DNA of 64,000 bases. It comes from Mucilaginibacter sp. GTDB taxonomy: Bacteria > Bacteroidota > Bacteroidia > Sphingobacteriales > Sphingobacteriaceae. Shown in pieces: positions 19,626 through 29,488 of this stretch. The stretch's first letter is position 1; every line of letters starts with the position of its first letter. Position numbers and translations under genes: made by a program. Location: NCBI GenBank assembly GCA_025352225.1, contig JANXTT010000028.1, positions 1 through 64,000 on the forward strand, given 5' to 3'. The notes below the pieces were generated by a model that did not search any database, was not told the origin of the DNA, and was given only the letters and a program-made list of their open reading frames with translations.

Positions 19626-20891
19626 TTATAGTGAGTGTCCTTTTCGTTTCTTTTTCCTTTTTGTTTGTTGTAGCCGTCCTAAAGCAGACATATCCTGATG
19701 CTCTTCCTGAAAGAGATTATCCAGTAATGTATTACCTGAATTAAAATCGACCTGGCTACTTGTAAGGTCTTTTATGGTACTGATATTATCGTTACCGCTA
19801 CCAGTATCTTTATTTGCGGTAAACACTTGACTTTTGAGGTTATCCGTAATACCAAATCGGTCTATAAACGAGGCCGCGCTATAGGCCTTACCCAGATCAC
19901 TGCCATTAAAAACAGATTTAGTTTGATGATCCACAAAAGTTACCCCATACAATCTGCCCTCCTCGTTTTGCCGGAATATTACCTGTATCCCTTTTTGATG
20001 AAGATCTTGTTGGAATTTTGCTTTATTAATGGGTTTAGACAATACGGCATCAATGGAGTTTTTTAATTGCTCCCGTAATGGTTTGCGTAATACTTCATTT
20101 AGCCTGAAACGATCTTCCAGTGTTTTTAAAGTAGGCTTCCCATAAATGCTGCTGGCCTTTATTGGTACGCCAAGCTTGTTGCCCTTTTCATCCATTACCC
20201 AATAAACAAGTCCGTTCTTTTCATACATCCTTGAATCTTTAGAGCCCCTGTCTGCGGTTACATTAAACTGGTTAAGTACTGCGTTTAATTCGGGTATGCT
20301 GGTGAATTTATAACTTTTCAATACCTCACTAACCACATTGGTTATGGCTCTTTTAGTTTCTGTTTTCCCATAGCTAACCTGTTTTAATGGTATCCTTTCC
20401 GGCAGCCTTAGCTCATTGGATTTGTTGCCGGCCTGTTGCAAACCATACTGAATTTCTATTGCTTTCCTTGCTGTTTCAGATTTGGTTTTACCCAACAGAT
20501 GCAGGCTTATCCGTTCACCCGATGTTTGGATATTAGTAGTAACAATATGAACGTGCGGGTGCCCGGCATCGGAGTGTTGGTAGGCCAAATAAGGCTGATT
20601 GCCAAACCCAATCTGCTCCATATAATCATTAACGATCTGCTGAAGTATGTGTTTTTCAAGCTGCTCACCTATAGCAAAATTCAAAGAAATATGGACAGTA
20701 TTGGTTTTGGTTCTTTCATTTCTTGACGCCAAATCTGTCAACCGTAACAGCTTGTCATTAAAATTCAGGTCCTCCAAATCCTTGAAATAGCCGCTCGCCA
20801 CAATAAGCTGCGCTTTATCATTTCGCAATTTATTCTCATTGTAATTCAATGCGCCGATGAGGCTTTTTCCGCTTATAATTTTTGCGACCAT
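19626..20891 (-). CDS. Relaxase/mobilization nuclease (MobB type)
   Basis: MVAKIISGKSLIGALNYNENKL, HISLNF, HSDAGHPHVHIVTTN (relaxase HxH motif). Confidence 0.9.
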   Translation of the reverse strand: MVAKIISGKSLIGALNYNENKLRNDKAQLIVASGYFKDLEDLNFNDKLLRLTDLASRNERTKTNTVHISLNFAIGEQLEKHILQQIVNDYMEQIGFGNQPYLAYQHSDAGHPHVHIVTTNIQTSGERISLHLLGKTKSETARKAIEIQYGLQQAGNKSNELRLPERIPLKQVSYGKTETKRAITNVVSEVLKSYKFTSIPELNAVLNQFNVTADRGSKDSRMYEKNGLVYWVMDEKGNKLGVPIKASSIYGKPTLKTLEDRFRLNEVLRKPLREQLKNSIDAVLSKPINKAKFQQDLHQKGIQVIFRQNEEGRLYGVTFVDHQTKSVFNGSDLGKAYSAASFIDRFGITDNLKSQVFTANKDTGSGNDNISTIKDLTSSQVDFNSGNTLLDNLFQEEHQDMSALGRLQQTKRKKKRKGHSL

Positions 20892-21391
20892 ATATCTGCA
20901 TATTTGTTCATCCGGTCTTTTATTTGGAGGATGGACGGCTCCAGTTTGCTATTAATTACACCAAGCAAATTAACCCATAACCGGGTGTCGGCATGGCCGT
21001 GTGCGCTATTTATATTACGTACCGCCTGGTTCAAATTATTACCAATGGCATTGAGTTCTTTCCGTAACAAAATGAGCTCTTCCAATACCTCATCCATTGA
21101 CTTATCGCGATAAGTTACGGTTATCGGTTTTTCGAGTAAAACGCTCCTGATATACTCACTTAATTTTCGGAACCGTGTCTTTTTAAATCTGTTATCCAGG
21201 ATTGAAAATTCATTGGGCTTAAACCTGGTGGTAACCCTTTTCAGCCTGTTTACTTCTTCATTTTCCATCTTCTTAATCTTTAAAAATCCGACCTCGAAGG
21301 ATTTTTCTATGTCACGGACTGACTTCGGAAGGGAGGGCAAGATTTCGTTTGTCAGACAAACGTACATCTTGCTGATTGCTGAAAGAGGCAA
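20873..21391 (-). CDS. Mobilisation accessory protein (MobA/MobC family)
   Basis: RHH-like N-terminus and LRKELNAIGNNLNQAVRNIN; overlaps relaxase start. Confidence 0.75.
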   Translation of the reverse strand: MPLSAISKMYVCLTNEILPSLPKSVRDIEKSFEVGFLKIKKMENEEVNRLKRVTTRFKPNEFSILDNRFKKTRFRKLSEYIRSVLLEKPITVTYRDKSMDEVLEELILLRKELNAIGNNLNQAVRNINSAHGHADTRLWVNLLGVINSKLEPSILQIKDRMNKYADIWSQKL

Positions 21392-21439
21392 TCTCCTCCT
21401 TTTTCAAAGTCCTCGATTGGATTTGTCAAACATCCACAT

Positions 21440-21760
21440 TCAAATTGATTCGCTGCAATATGGCGATAGCCTTGATTTCCGCTTCATCCGCTGCCGATGG
21501 TCAAAAATCCAGTCAGCCGCACAGACTTTCCAATTCCGAATTGGCGTACCTGTTCCCGTTTGCCATTGCCGTAATTCCTGCTCCGCTAAGAACACATCTG
21601 CATATTCCGCCAAATCTTTTTGGTCAAAATAGATGTGTACCGCAAACCTGTCGGGGGGCACATTAACACCAAATCCGTCCACAGTTTGAACTCCGATTTT
21701 GAGGTTAGCTTGGGGGGCTTTTGGACGTTTTGGAATGACCCGTTTTGCCTTCCGCTTCAT
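21440..21760 (-). CDS. Hypothetical ICE protein
   Basis: 106 aa basic protein overlapping the next HTH ORF; co-oriented. Confidence 0.5.
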   Translation of the reverse strand: MKRKAKRVIPKRPKAPQANLKIGVQTVDGFGVNVPPDRFAVHIYFDQKDLAEYADVFLAEQELRQWQTGTGTPIRNWKVCAADWIFDHRQRMKRKSRLSPYCSESI

Positions 21761-22086
21761 GCCATTTTCATCTGATCAATCAATGTCCCTGAGTGCATCA
21801 GGTTTTCGATCTCTTCCAGGTTATAGTACGTTACACCACCCAATTTCTTGAAAGGAATAACGCCTTTATCCCGTAGGTATTGAAGCTTGCTTTCCGACAG
21901 GCGGAGCATCTTTTTAATTTCAAAAGCCTTGAGCCATTGGTGGCCCGGATGCCCGGATTGTTCTTTTAGCAATTTCTTAATGTCGCCAATAAGTTGCTGT
22001 TTAAAATCAATCAAGTCCTGAACAGTTATCAACTGGTCCCTGTGAACTTTTGGAAAGTCGTTCTGAGTTTCATTGTAATTTGCCAT
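21757..22086 (-). CDS. Helix-turn-helix (excisionase/MerR-like) protein
   Basis: WLKAFEIKKMLRLSESKLQYLRDKGVIPFKKLGGVTYYNLEEIENLM. Confidence 0.75.
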   Translation of the reverse strand: MANYNETQNDFPKVHRDQLITVQDLIDFKQQLIGDIKKLLKEQSGHPGHQWLKAFEIKKMLRLSESKLQYLRDKGVIPFKKLGGVTYYNLEEIENLMHSGTLIDQMKMA

Positions 22087-22135
22087 AGCTTAAATTTTAC
22101 AGTGGCAAATCTGGGAAAGGCTAAAATATATTTAT

Positions 22136-22165
22136 CACACCTTATACATGAGGTAGGTGTTTTTA
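22136..22165. promoter_or_regulatory. Regulatory element copy 2: CACACCTTATACATGAGGTAGGTGTTTTTA
   Basis: Same as 16221 element with one substitution in the core; 50 bp upstream of the mobilisation operon start (22086). Confidence 0.6.
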
Positions 22166-22380
22166 TTTGCGGTACGCCATACCTCAATTCTAACTGTGCC
22201 CATTATGATGGATATTCTAATCAGGACTTCGAAAACCTGCTTGCTTTACTGATCAATAGTCATTCAATTATGACCTGCGTTGCGCATGTAATTATCTTCG
22301 TTAACTTACCTATATTTACCCTATTATCCTTTGCTTTAAAATAAATCAAACCGGCCTGGATAATATCACGGTTAATTTAT

Positions 22381-25149
22381 ATGAATATAGTCCAAATTGA
22401 AAATAGTATTAACGATCTTATTAAATCATTCGATGAAGCGACTTTTATTTATGATTTCCTTTTAGCTTATGATACTCCAAAGTCTATTATTAAACGATTA
22501 AAAGATGGCGGTTTAAATCTCTCGAAAAATGAGGGCGAGGTATTATGGAAAAAGAAGATCTTTTTTAAGGCTATTAAAGATATTGACCTGCACCTTGAGA
22601 TAGTCAGGTTAAAATCGGAACCTGCTGTCATTTCTCACTCACCCAGGTTTATTATCGTAACAGACTATGACAAACTACTTGCGATAGACATCAAAAATCA
22701 AGATAGTTTGGAAATACCAATTCTTGAGTTGAACAGGCATTACGCCTTTTTTCGGCCTTTGGCAGGAATGGAAAAAGCGCTCTTTAAAGTCGAAAATCCT
22801 GCTGATGTTAAAGCAGCCGAAAAGATGGCGAAGCTGTATGATGAGATCAAGAAACATAATCCGACTACTACCGCCGATGAAGTTCACAGTTTAAATGTAT
22901 TCTTGTCGCGGCTCCTGTTTTGCTTTTTTGCGGAGGATACTGAAATTTTCAGCAAAAGTATTTTTACCAACGCTATTAAATCCCATACCCAGCCGGATGG
23001 CAGTGATTTGAAAAATTACTTGGAAAGACTTTTCAAAATTTTAAATACTGATTATCCTTTTCGTAGTAATCTGCCGGAACATTTGAATGTTTTCCAGTAT
23101 GTTAATGGCGGTTTATTTAGGGAAGATTATGCCATACCGAAATTTACCTATAAATCACGTAACGCGATAATTGAATGCGGTGAATTAAATTGGAAGGATA
23201 TTAATCCGGATATATTCGGTTCGATGATCCAGGCGGTTGTTACGCCTGAACATCGCGGAGGCTTAGGTATGCACTATACTTCCGTTCCTAATATTATGAA
23301 AGTAATAGAGCCGTTGTTTTTAAATGAGCTTTATGAGGAATTTGAAAGCAACAAAAATCAACCGCAAAAACTCGATAATTTGTTATTGCGATTATCTAAG
23401 TTAAAAATATTTGACCCGGCCTGTGGTAGTGGCAATTTTTTAATTATTGCCTATAAAGAATTGCGTTTCTTAGAAATTAAAATTATTCAAAGGCTTGAAC
23501 AATTACAACAAGCGGTAACGGGCTTTGAGGAAAAACAGTTGGCACTGATACCCAAAGCACAGCAAAGCCTTGCGGCTATGTATCAACGCAAGCTATTTTC
23601 AAATATACAGCTAACTCAATTCTACGGCATTGAATTGGATGATTTCGCACATGAAGTTGCTATGCTTTCCTTGTGGCTAGCGCAACACCAGATGAACATG
23701 AAATTTAAAGAGGAATTTGGGCAGAGCAACCCGACTTTACCTTTGAAAGATGGCGGAAACATTACACATGGAAATGCCACCCGGTTAAACTGGGAAATAA
23801 ATTGTCCTAAAAAAGAGGGTGATGAAATATATATTTTAGGAAACCCGCCTTATTTAGGCTCAAAAAATTTAGACGATGGGCAGAGGGATGATATGGTTTT
23901 TGTATTTGGCAATCATGGCAAAGTTTTAGACTACATCGCTGCTTGGTTTTATTTAGCTGCGAAATTTTGCCTGGACTTCAATTGTAAATTTGCCTTCGTT
24001 ACTACCAATTCCATTTGCCAAGGGGAACAAGTTGCAATTCTCTGGCCTATTGTTTTACAAAAATCCCTTGAAATATTTTTTGCTCATCAATCATTTAAAT
24101 GGGAAAACAATGCAAAAAACAAAGCTGCTGTAACTGTAGCAGTTGTTGGAGTCCGCAACAAATCAACCAAATTTAAGCTAATATTTAATGAGTTGATCTT
24201 CAAACAAGTTGCAAACATCAATCCATATTTAATCGCTGGAGAAACAATTTATGTAAAAAGCAAAGCGCAACCATTTCTCCATTTCCCTGAAATGATTGGA
24301 GGAAATGTTGCCTATGATAGTGGTTACTTAATTTTTGAAGAATCAGAAGTAGACACGTTTCTTCAAAAAGAACCAAAATCAGACCATCTTTTTAAAAAAT
24401 TGATTGGAGGCAAAGAATTATTAAATGACGGAATACGATATTGTTTGTGGATGAAAAACGTTTCCTTAGAAGACATTTCAGATTTACCTCATGTGTTAGA
24501 GCGGGTTGAATTCGTTAAAAGAGCAAGACTTAGCGCAAAAGATGAAGGCACCCACAGATTGGCCGAACGGTCTCATCAATTTAGAGATTTAAATAATCCA
24601 AGTCTTTATCTTGCGATTCCAAAGACTTCAAGTGAAAGAAGGGATTACATTCCAATCAAATACTTTGACGACAGTTTTATACCAGCCGATTCAATAAGAT
24701 TAATACCAGATGCACAGCCGTATATATTTGCATTGTTGAGTTCCAGGATGCATATGGTATGGATGAAAACTGTGTCAGGCAGGTTGAAAACGGACTATCG
24801 ATATTCGAAAAATCTGAGCTATAATACCTATCCTTTTCCACAAATTAATGAAAGTCAAAAACTTGAATTGGAAAAATATACATACAGAATCTTACAGGAG
24901 CGGGAAAATTACTCAGAAAAAACTTTGGCAGAATTATACGATCCTGATAAAATGCCTATTGAATTGAAGGATTTTCATTTACAATTAGATAATGCTGTCG
25001 AAAAATGTTACAGAAGTCGACCATTTGAAAATGATGAGGAACGACTAGAGTTCCTTTTTAAGCTTTATGAACAAATGATATTAAAAGACGAGGAAAGTGG
25101 GACTTTATTTGAATTAACGAAGAACCTAAAAAAATCAAATAAAAAATAG
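22381..25149 (+). CDS. MmeI-like class I DNA adenine methyltransferase
   Basis: Motif I FDPACGSGNFLIIA, motif IV ILGNPPYLGSK, GGLGMHYTSVPNIMKVIEPLFL, LSRLLFCFFAEDTEIF; 922 aa. Confidence 0.85.
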   Translation: MNIVQIENSINDLIKSFDEATFIYDFLLAYDTPKSIIKRLKDGGLNLSKNEGEVLWKKKIFFKAIKDIDLHLEIVRLKSEPAVISHSPRFIIVTDYDKLLAIDIKNQDSLEIPILELNRHYAFFRPLAGMEKALFKVENPADVKAAEKMAKLYDEIKKHNPTTTADEVHSLNVFLSRLLFCFFAEDTEIFSKSIFTNAIKSHTQPDGSDLKNYLERLFKILNTDYPFRSNLPEHLNVFQYVNGGLFREDYAIPKFTYKSRNAIIECGELNWKDINPDIFGSMIQAVVTPEHRGGLGMHYTSVPNIMKVIEPLFLNELYEEFESNKNQPQKLDNLLLRLSKLKIFDPACGSGNFLIIAYKELRFLEIKIIQRLEQLQQAVTGFEEKQLALIPKAQQSLAAMYQRKLFSNIQLTQFYGIELDDFAHEVAMLSLWLAQHQMNMKFKEEFGQSNPTLPLKDGGNITHGNATRLNWEINCPKKEGDEIYILGNPPYLGSKNLDDGQRDDMVFVFGNHGKVLDYIAAWFYLAAKFCLDFNCKFAFVTTNSICQGEQVAILWPIVLQKSLEIFFAHQSFKWENNAKNKAAVTVAVVGVRNKSTKFKLIFNELIFKQVANINPYLIAGETIYVKSKAQPFLHFPEMIGGNVAYDSGYLIFEESEVDTFLQKEPKSDHLFKKLIGGKELLNDGIRYCLWMKNVSLEDISDLPHVLERVEFVKRARLSAKDEGTHRLAERSHQFRDLNNPSLYLAIPKTSSERRDYIPIKYFDDSFIPADSIRLIPDAQPYIFALLSSRMHMVWMKTVSGRLKTDYRYSKNLSYNTYPFPQINESQKLELEKYTYRILQERENYSEKTLAELYDPDKMPIELKDFHLQLDNAVEKCYRSRPFENDEERLEFLFKLYEQMILKDEESGTLFELTKNLKKSNKK

Positions 25150-25150
25150 T

Positions 25151-27082
25151 ATGCCAGATATAGTAAATGTTACTTATTCGCAGACCGGCCAAAGCTCAAA
25201 GATCAACAATTTGGGTATGCGTGAAATGCAAGAAAAGGCATACCAAGCTCGCGATGCACAATACCTTTTATTGAAAGCACCTCCGGCTTCTGGAAAATCT
25301 CGTGCGTTGATGTTTGTTGCATTGGATAAACTTGTTTATCAAAATATCAAAAAGGTTATCGTTGCCGTGCCTGAAAGGTCAATTGGCTCTTCTTTTCGTT
25401 CAACTAACTTAACTGAACATGGTTTTTATGCCAATTGGCAAATTAATGATGCCTATAATCTATGTACACCTGGAAGCGACGGCAGTAAAAGTAAAGTGCA
25501 AGCTTTTAAAAATTTTTTAGCAAATGAAGAAAAAGTTTTGATTTGCACCCATGCAACATTAAGGTTTGCTGTAGATGAATTGGAAGAATCGGCCTTTAAC
25601 AATACTCTGTTAGCGATAGATGAATTTCACCACGTTTCAGCGGATGCTGATAGCAGGTTGGGGGAACATTTGCGTGCTATCATGCAAAAATCAACGGCCC
25701 ATATAATTGCAATGACCGGTTCATACTTTAGAGGTGATAGCGTACCTGTTTTATTGCCGGAAGATGAATCAAAATTCACTAAAGTAACCTATAATTATTA
25801 CGAACAGCTTAATGGTTATACTTATCTCAAATCTTTAGGAATAGGCTATCATTTTTATCAAGGTAGGTACACAACGGCAATTCTGGAAATTTTAGATACC
25901 GATAAAAAGACCATACTGCACATACCAAATGTCAACTCCGGTGAATCTACAAAGCAAAAAGATATAGAGGTTGGGTTTATTATAGATGCTATAGGGGAAA
26001 TAACCCACCAGGACAGCGAAACCGGGGTTATTTACGTCAAACGTACCACTGATGGGAAAATAATTAAGGTTGCCGATTTGGTGAATGATAAAGCTAACGA
26101 GAGGGAAAAGATATCCACTTATTTGCGCAATATGACTGCTCTTGACGATATGGATCTCATTATCGCTTTGGGTATGGCCAAAGAAGGATTCGATTGGCCT
26201 TATTGCGAAAATGCTTTAACGGTTGGCTACCGGGGATCATTGACGGAAATTATCCAGATCATCGGCCGTTGCACCCGCGATAGTAGCAATAAAACGCATG
26301 CTCAATTCACCAACCTTATTGCAGAACCTGATGCGCAAAGGGAAGATGTGCAGCTTTCAGTAAATAATATGCTAAAAGCAATCACGGCATCCTTGTTAAT
26401 GGAACAGGTTTTGGCCCCAAATTTCAAATTTAAAACCAAGCTTAATGATGAAGACAAACCCAAGCCTGGGGAGATGAAAATTTGGGGTTTAAAAGAGCCC
26501 AGCTCAAAACGTGTCAAGGATATTATAGAATCTGATTTGAACGACCTTAAAGCCACCATATTGCAGGATAATACTATGCTGAAAGCCATGCCCGGCAATT
26601 TAGACCCGGAGGTTATTAATAAAGTACTTATCCCTAAAATAATTCAGATTAAATACCCTGATTTAACTGAGGGTGAAGTTGAAGAATTACGCCAGCATGT
26701 TGTTGCTGATTCTGTCATCAAAAATGGGGAAATAAAAACCGTTGGTGATAAGCGGTTTTTAATCATGGCTAACAAATTTGTCGACATAGACCAGTTGCAT
26801 ATTGATTTAATCGACCAGGTCAACCCTTTTCAAAAGGCTTTTGAAGTTTTGTCAAAAACTGTAACTACCCACGTACTTAAACTAATTCAGGAAAGTATTG
26901 ATTCTACCCGGATACAAGTAACAAAAGAGGAAGCAATTGTATTATGGCCTAAGATCAAGGACTTTAGGGCTACTCATGGCCGGGAACCGAATATTAGTTC
27001 TCTCGATTCACTGGAAAAAAGAATGGCTGAAGTAATAATTTACCTAAAGGCAGAAAAGCGGAAACAAGCAAATGGCAATTAA
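25151..27082 (+). CDS. DEAD/DEAH-like SF2 helicase
   Basis: LLLKAPPASGKSRAL (motif I), LLAIDEFHHV (motif II), AMTGSYFRGD (motif III), EIIQIIGRCTRDS (motif VI). Confidence 0.85.
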   Translation: MPDIVNVTYSQTGQSSKINNLGMREMQEKAYQARDAQYLLLKAPPASGKSRALMFVALDKLVYQNIKKVIVAVPERSIGSSFRSTNLTEHGFYANWQINDAYNLCTPGSDGSKSKVQAFKNFLANEEKVLICTHATLRFAVDELEESAFNNTLLAIDEFHHVSADADSRLGEHLRAIMQKSTAHIIAMTGSYFRGDSVPVLLPEDESKFTKVTYNYYEQLNGYTYLKSLGIGYHFYQGRYTTAILEILDTDKKTILHIPNVNSGESTKQKDIEVGFIIDAIGEITHQDSETGVIYVKRTTDGKIIKVADLVNDKANEREKISTYLRNMTALDDMDLIIALGMAKEGFDWPYCENALTVGYRGSLTEIIQIIGRCTRDSSNKTHAQFTNLIAEPDAQREDVQLSVNNMLKAITASLLMEQVLAPNFKFKTKLNDEDKPKPGEMKIWGLKEPSSKRVKDIIESDLNDLKATILQDNTMLKAMPGNLDPEVINKVLIPKIIQIKYPDLTEGEVEELRQHVVADSVIKNGEIKTVGDKRFLIMANKFVDIDQLHIDLIDQVNPFQKAFEVLSKTVTTHVLKLIQESIDSTRIQVTKEEAIVLWPKIKDFRATHGREPNISSLDSLEKRMAEVIIYLKAEKRKQANGN

Positions 27083-28229
27083 AGGTTCTTTAGAAGATAT
27101 TTTCAATGATGACCCTTTTGGTTTATTAGATATAAAACCAGCCGGGACACAGGCCAGAAACGCAGATGAACGTTTGGTTTCTTCCTTTGAGGAAATTAAT
27201 TCCTTTTATGAAAAAAACAATCGGGAGCCTACTTCAGGCAACGGGGTGCAGGAACATCAATTAAAGTCACGATTAAATGGTATCCGATCAGATCAACAAA
27301 AAATTGAAATGCTCAAGCCTCATGACCGATTTAATTTATTGGAAATCGTTCAAAAGCCCATCGAAAGCATTGACGATATATGGGAAGATGACGATTTTGG
27401 ATTATTAGAAACCAGTGCTGAAAGTATTTTCGATCTTAAACATGTATCTAAAGAGACAACAATGCCTGATTATGTTGCCTCACGGAAACCGTGCATGGAC
27501 TTCGAAAATTTTGAACACTTATTTATTGCCTGTCACCAGGATTTGAGAGCTAAAAGAAGGAAACTTTATCCATTTAAAAATGAGCAGCAAATAGATAAAG
27601 GGTATTTTTTTGTTCTAAAAGGGATTTTGCTATATGTAGCTGAAGTATCTGAAAAGGAAAAAATAGGCGGCAAGGTCAATGCCCGTTTAAGGTGCATTTT
27701 TGAAAATGGAACGGAATCAGATATGCTACTCCGTTCACTTGCGGCAGAATTATATAAAAATGGCCGACGTGTCACAGAAAAGGCTGAAAACCTACTCGAT
27801 AACTTCAACAGTATATCTAATGAAGACAAAGAATCAGGATACATATATGTTTTGCGCTCCCTAAGCGAAAACCCTGAAATTAAAGCAACAAAAAACCTTT
27901 TTAAGATAGGATTTTCTACCACCGAAGTTGAAGAAAGGATTAAAAATGCGCATTTGGAGGCCACTTACTTGTTTGCGCCCGTGATTATAGTATCTGTTTT
28001 CAAATGCTACAACATGAATACGCAAAGGCTTGAATTATTACTCCATACGTTTTTTGGCGCCTCTTGCCTAAACATTGACATATTTGATAAAGATTCTAAA
28101 AGGTTCACCCCCAGGGAATGGTTTATAGCACCAATCGACATAATTGAACAAGCAATCGAATTTATAATTAGCGGTGAGATCGTTAATTATAAGTATGAAG
28201 CGAACTCGCAGATAATTGTAAATAAATAA
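27072..28229 (+). CDS. GIY-YIG (T5orf172-like) nuclease
   Basis: C-terminal GYIYVLRSLSENPEIKATKNLFKIGFSTTEVEERIKNA...FTPREWFIAP; overlaps helicase stop. Confidence 0.8.
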   Translation: MAIKGSLEDIFNDDPFGLLDIKPAGTQARNADERLVSSFEEINSFYEKNNREPTSGNGVQEHQLKSRLNGIRSDQQKIEMLKPHDRFNLLEIVQKPIESIDDIWEDDDFGLLETSAESIFDLKHVSKETTMPDYVASRKPCMDFENFEHLFIACHQDLRAKRRKLYPFKNEQQIDKGYFFVLKGILLYVAEVSEKEKIGGKVNARLRCIFENGTESDMLLRSLAAELYKNGRRVTEKAENLLDNFNSISNEDKESGYIYVLRSLSENPEIKATKNLFKIGFSTTEVEERIKNAHLEATYLFAPVIIVSVFKCYNMNTQRLELLLHTFFGASCLNIDIFDKDSKRFTPREWFIAPIDIIEQAIEFIISGEIVNYKYEANSQIIVNK

Positions 28230-28386
28230 ATTTGAATTGGTCATTAATCGCAAATTGTTTAAACTGCCGAACTTGGAGATTCTGATGAACTTTTCTACCC
28301 CTTAATAAAGATGAGGCATTCTGCCCTCCACATCGGTTTAGGCATCCACAAATTGTGCGTAAGTTATTTACTCTGCCCGAGGTGTG

Positions 28387-29193
28387 TTAGAAACGGCCAC
28401 GCCTTTTATAGGTTACGGGTCTGGGAAAATTTGCTATGGCTTGCCTTTGCTGAATTCTTTGCAGCATGGTAATCTGATTTTGCAGGTCCCGTATAAATTG
28501 TTCTTTATTATTCAAAAAACTGCGAAGCCGCAATGACGACCTACCATTAATGGCATCGTCTATAAAAGATTTAACAGGTATCTTTTCCAAAAGCGCGGAG
28601 TTTCCAATTCTTACCGGAAACAAGCAAAATACATGTTCTTTTAAATCAGTTGACCCGTAAAACGTTTGGTCGCTCTTAAAGTCAAAGATCACCGGGATAG
28701 GACTTCCGAGCCATGCAGCCGGTAAACTATATTCCGGGTTACCCACCAAAAAGCTACCGGCATTCATTTGAAAAAAATGGTCTTTCGAGTCAATAAAGCG
28801 CTGGTGTTCCCGCTTCAGACGTGTTCCATCGGCCACCCAAACCATGTTTTTGTAAAAATTTTCGCGGGAAACACGCTCCAAAGGGTCAATGCGGGAGTGC
28901 TGGAATTCAATCACCATTCCATGAACAGTACGTATATCAGCAATATGTTTTTCTCCTATTAGTTCATCATATAAAATGACTTCCTGCCATTCAACAGGAA
29001 AATTACCCTTCCATGATCGGTGCCATTCGGTTTCCGGTTCCCACCAGAGATCGCACATTTTATTGCGGTGCGCCCAATGATGCATTCGTTGTATTCCGCA
29101 TTTTGCGATAAGAAGCAAGCCGCATCCGGGACAGATTCCTGTTAATCCAGGACTTGCCTCAACACGCATATTATCAATCATTGCAAAACGCAT
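28387..29193 (-). CDS. CoiA-like family protein
   Basis: CPGCGLLLIAKCG...RMHHWAH, KHIADIRTVHGMVIEFQHSRIDPLERVSRENFY. Confidence 0.75.
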   Translation of the reverse strand: MRFAMIDNMRVEASPGLTGICPGCGLLLIAKCGIQRMHHWAHRNKMCDLWWEPETEWHRSWKGNFPVEWQEVILYDELIGEKHIADIRTVHGMVIEFQHSRIDPLERVSRENFYKNMVWVADGTRLKREHQRFIDSKDHFFQMNAGSFLVGNPEYSLPAAWLGSPIPVIFDFKSDQTFYGSTDLKEHVFCLFPVRIGNSALLEKIPVKSFIDDAINGRSSLRLRSFLNNKEQFIRDLQNQITMLQRIQQRQAIANFPRPVTYKRRGRF

Positions 29194-29213
29194 GGTTGGT
29201 ATTAAGTCAGCAG

Positions 29214-29239
29214 CACCCCGGTCTTTTAAGACCGGGGTG
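29214..29239. terminator. Perfect 12-bp hairpin followed by T-run on + strand
   Basis: CACCCCGGTCTT-TT-AAGACCGGGGTG then TTTT. Confidence 0.55.
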
Positions 29240-29251
29240 TTTTGCTATTGT

Positions 29252-29488
29252 TTAATTTTCAGTTTCAGGTGGCGATATAATGGTAACCTCGTGAAAACCT
29301 TTGCCCGGAATATCCTGTGAGGCAACATTATATACAAGACCACATTTTTTTAGGATTAATACAAGGTTTTCAAGCCAGTCATTATCAGTATATATCTTAT
29401 CACCGGGTTTTACCCTTTGTTTTATCGTTTCAGGATGCTCGGTATAAAGCATGCGTAATTCATCGACCGTGTGTGTTTTGTTTTCCAT
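29252..29488 (-). CDS. Hypothetical small protein
   Basis: 78 aa ORF MENKTHTVDELRMLYTEHPETIKQRV. Confidence 0.4.
   Translation of the reverse strand: MENKTHTVDELRMLYTEHPETIKQRVKPGDKIYTDNDWLENLVLILKKCGLVYNVASQDIPGKGFHEVTIISPPETEN

Noticed and set aside
22087-22380. + strand ORF 21994-22344 as a gene
   Set aside because: Overlaps the HTH gene antisense and contains the operator-like element; no recognisable domain.
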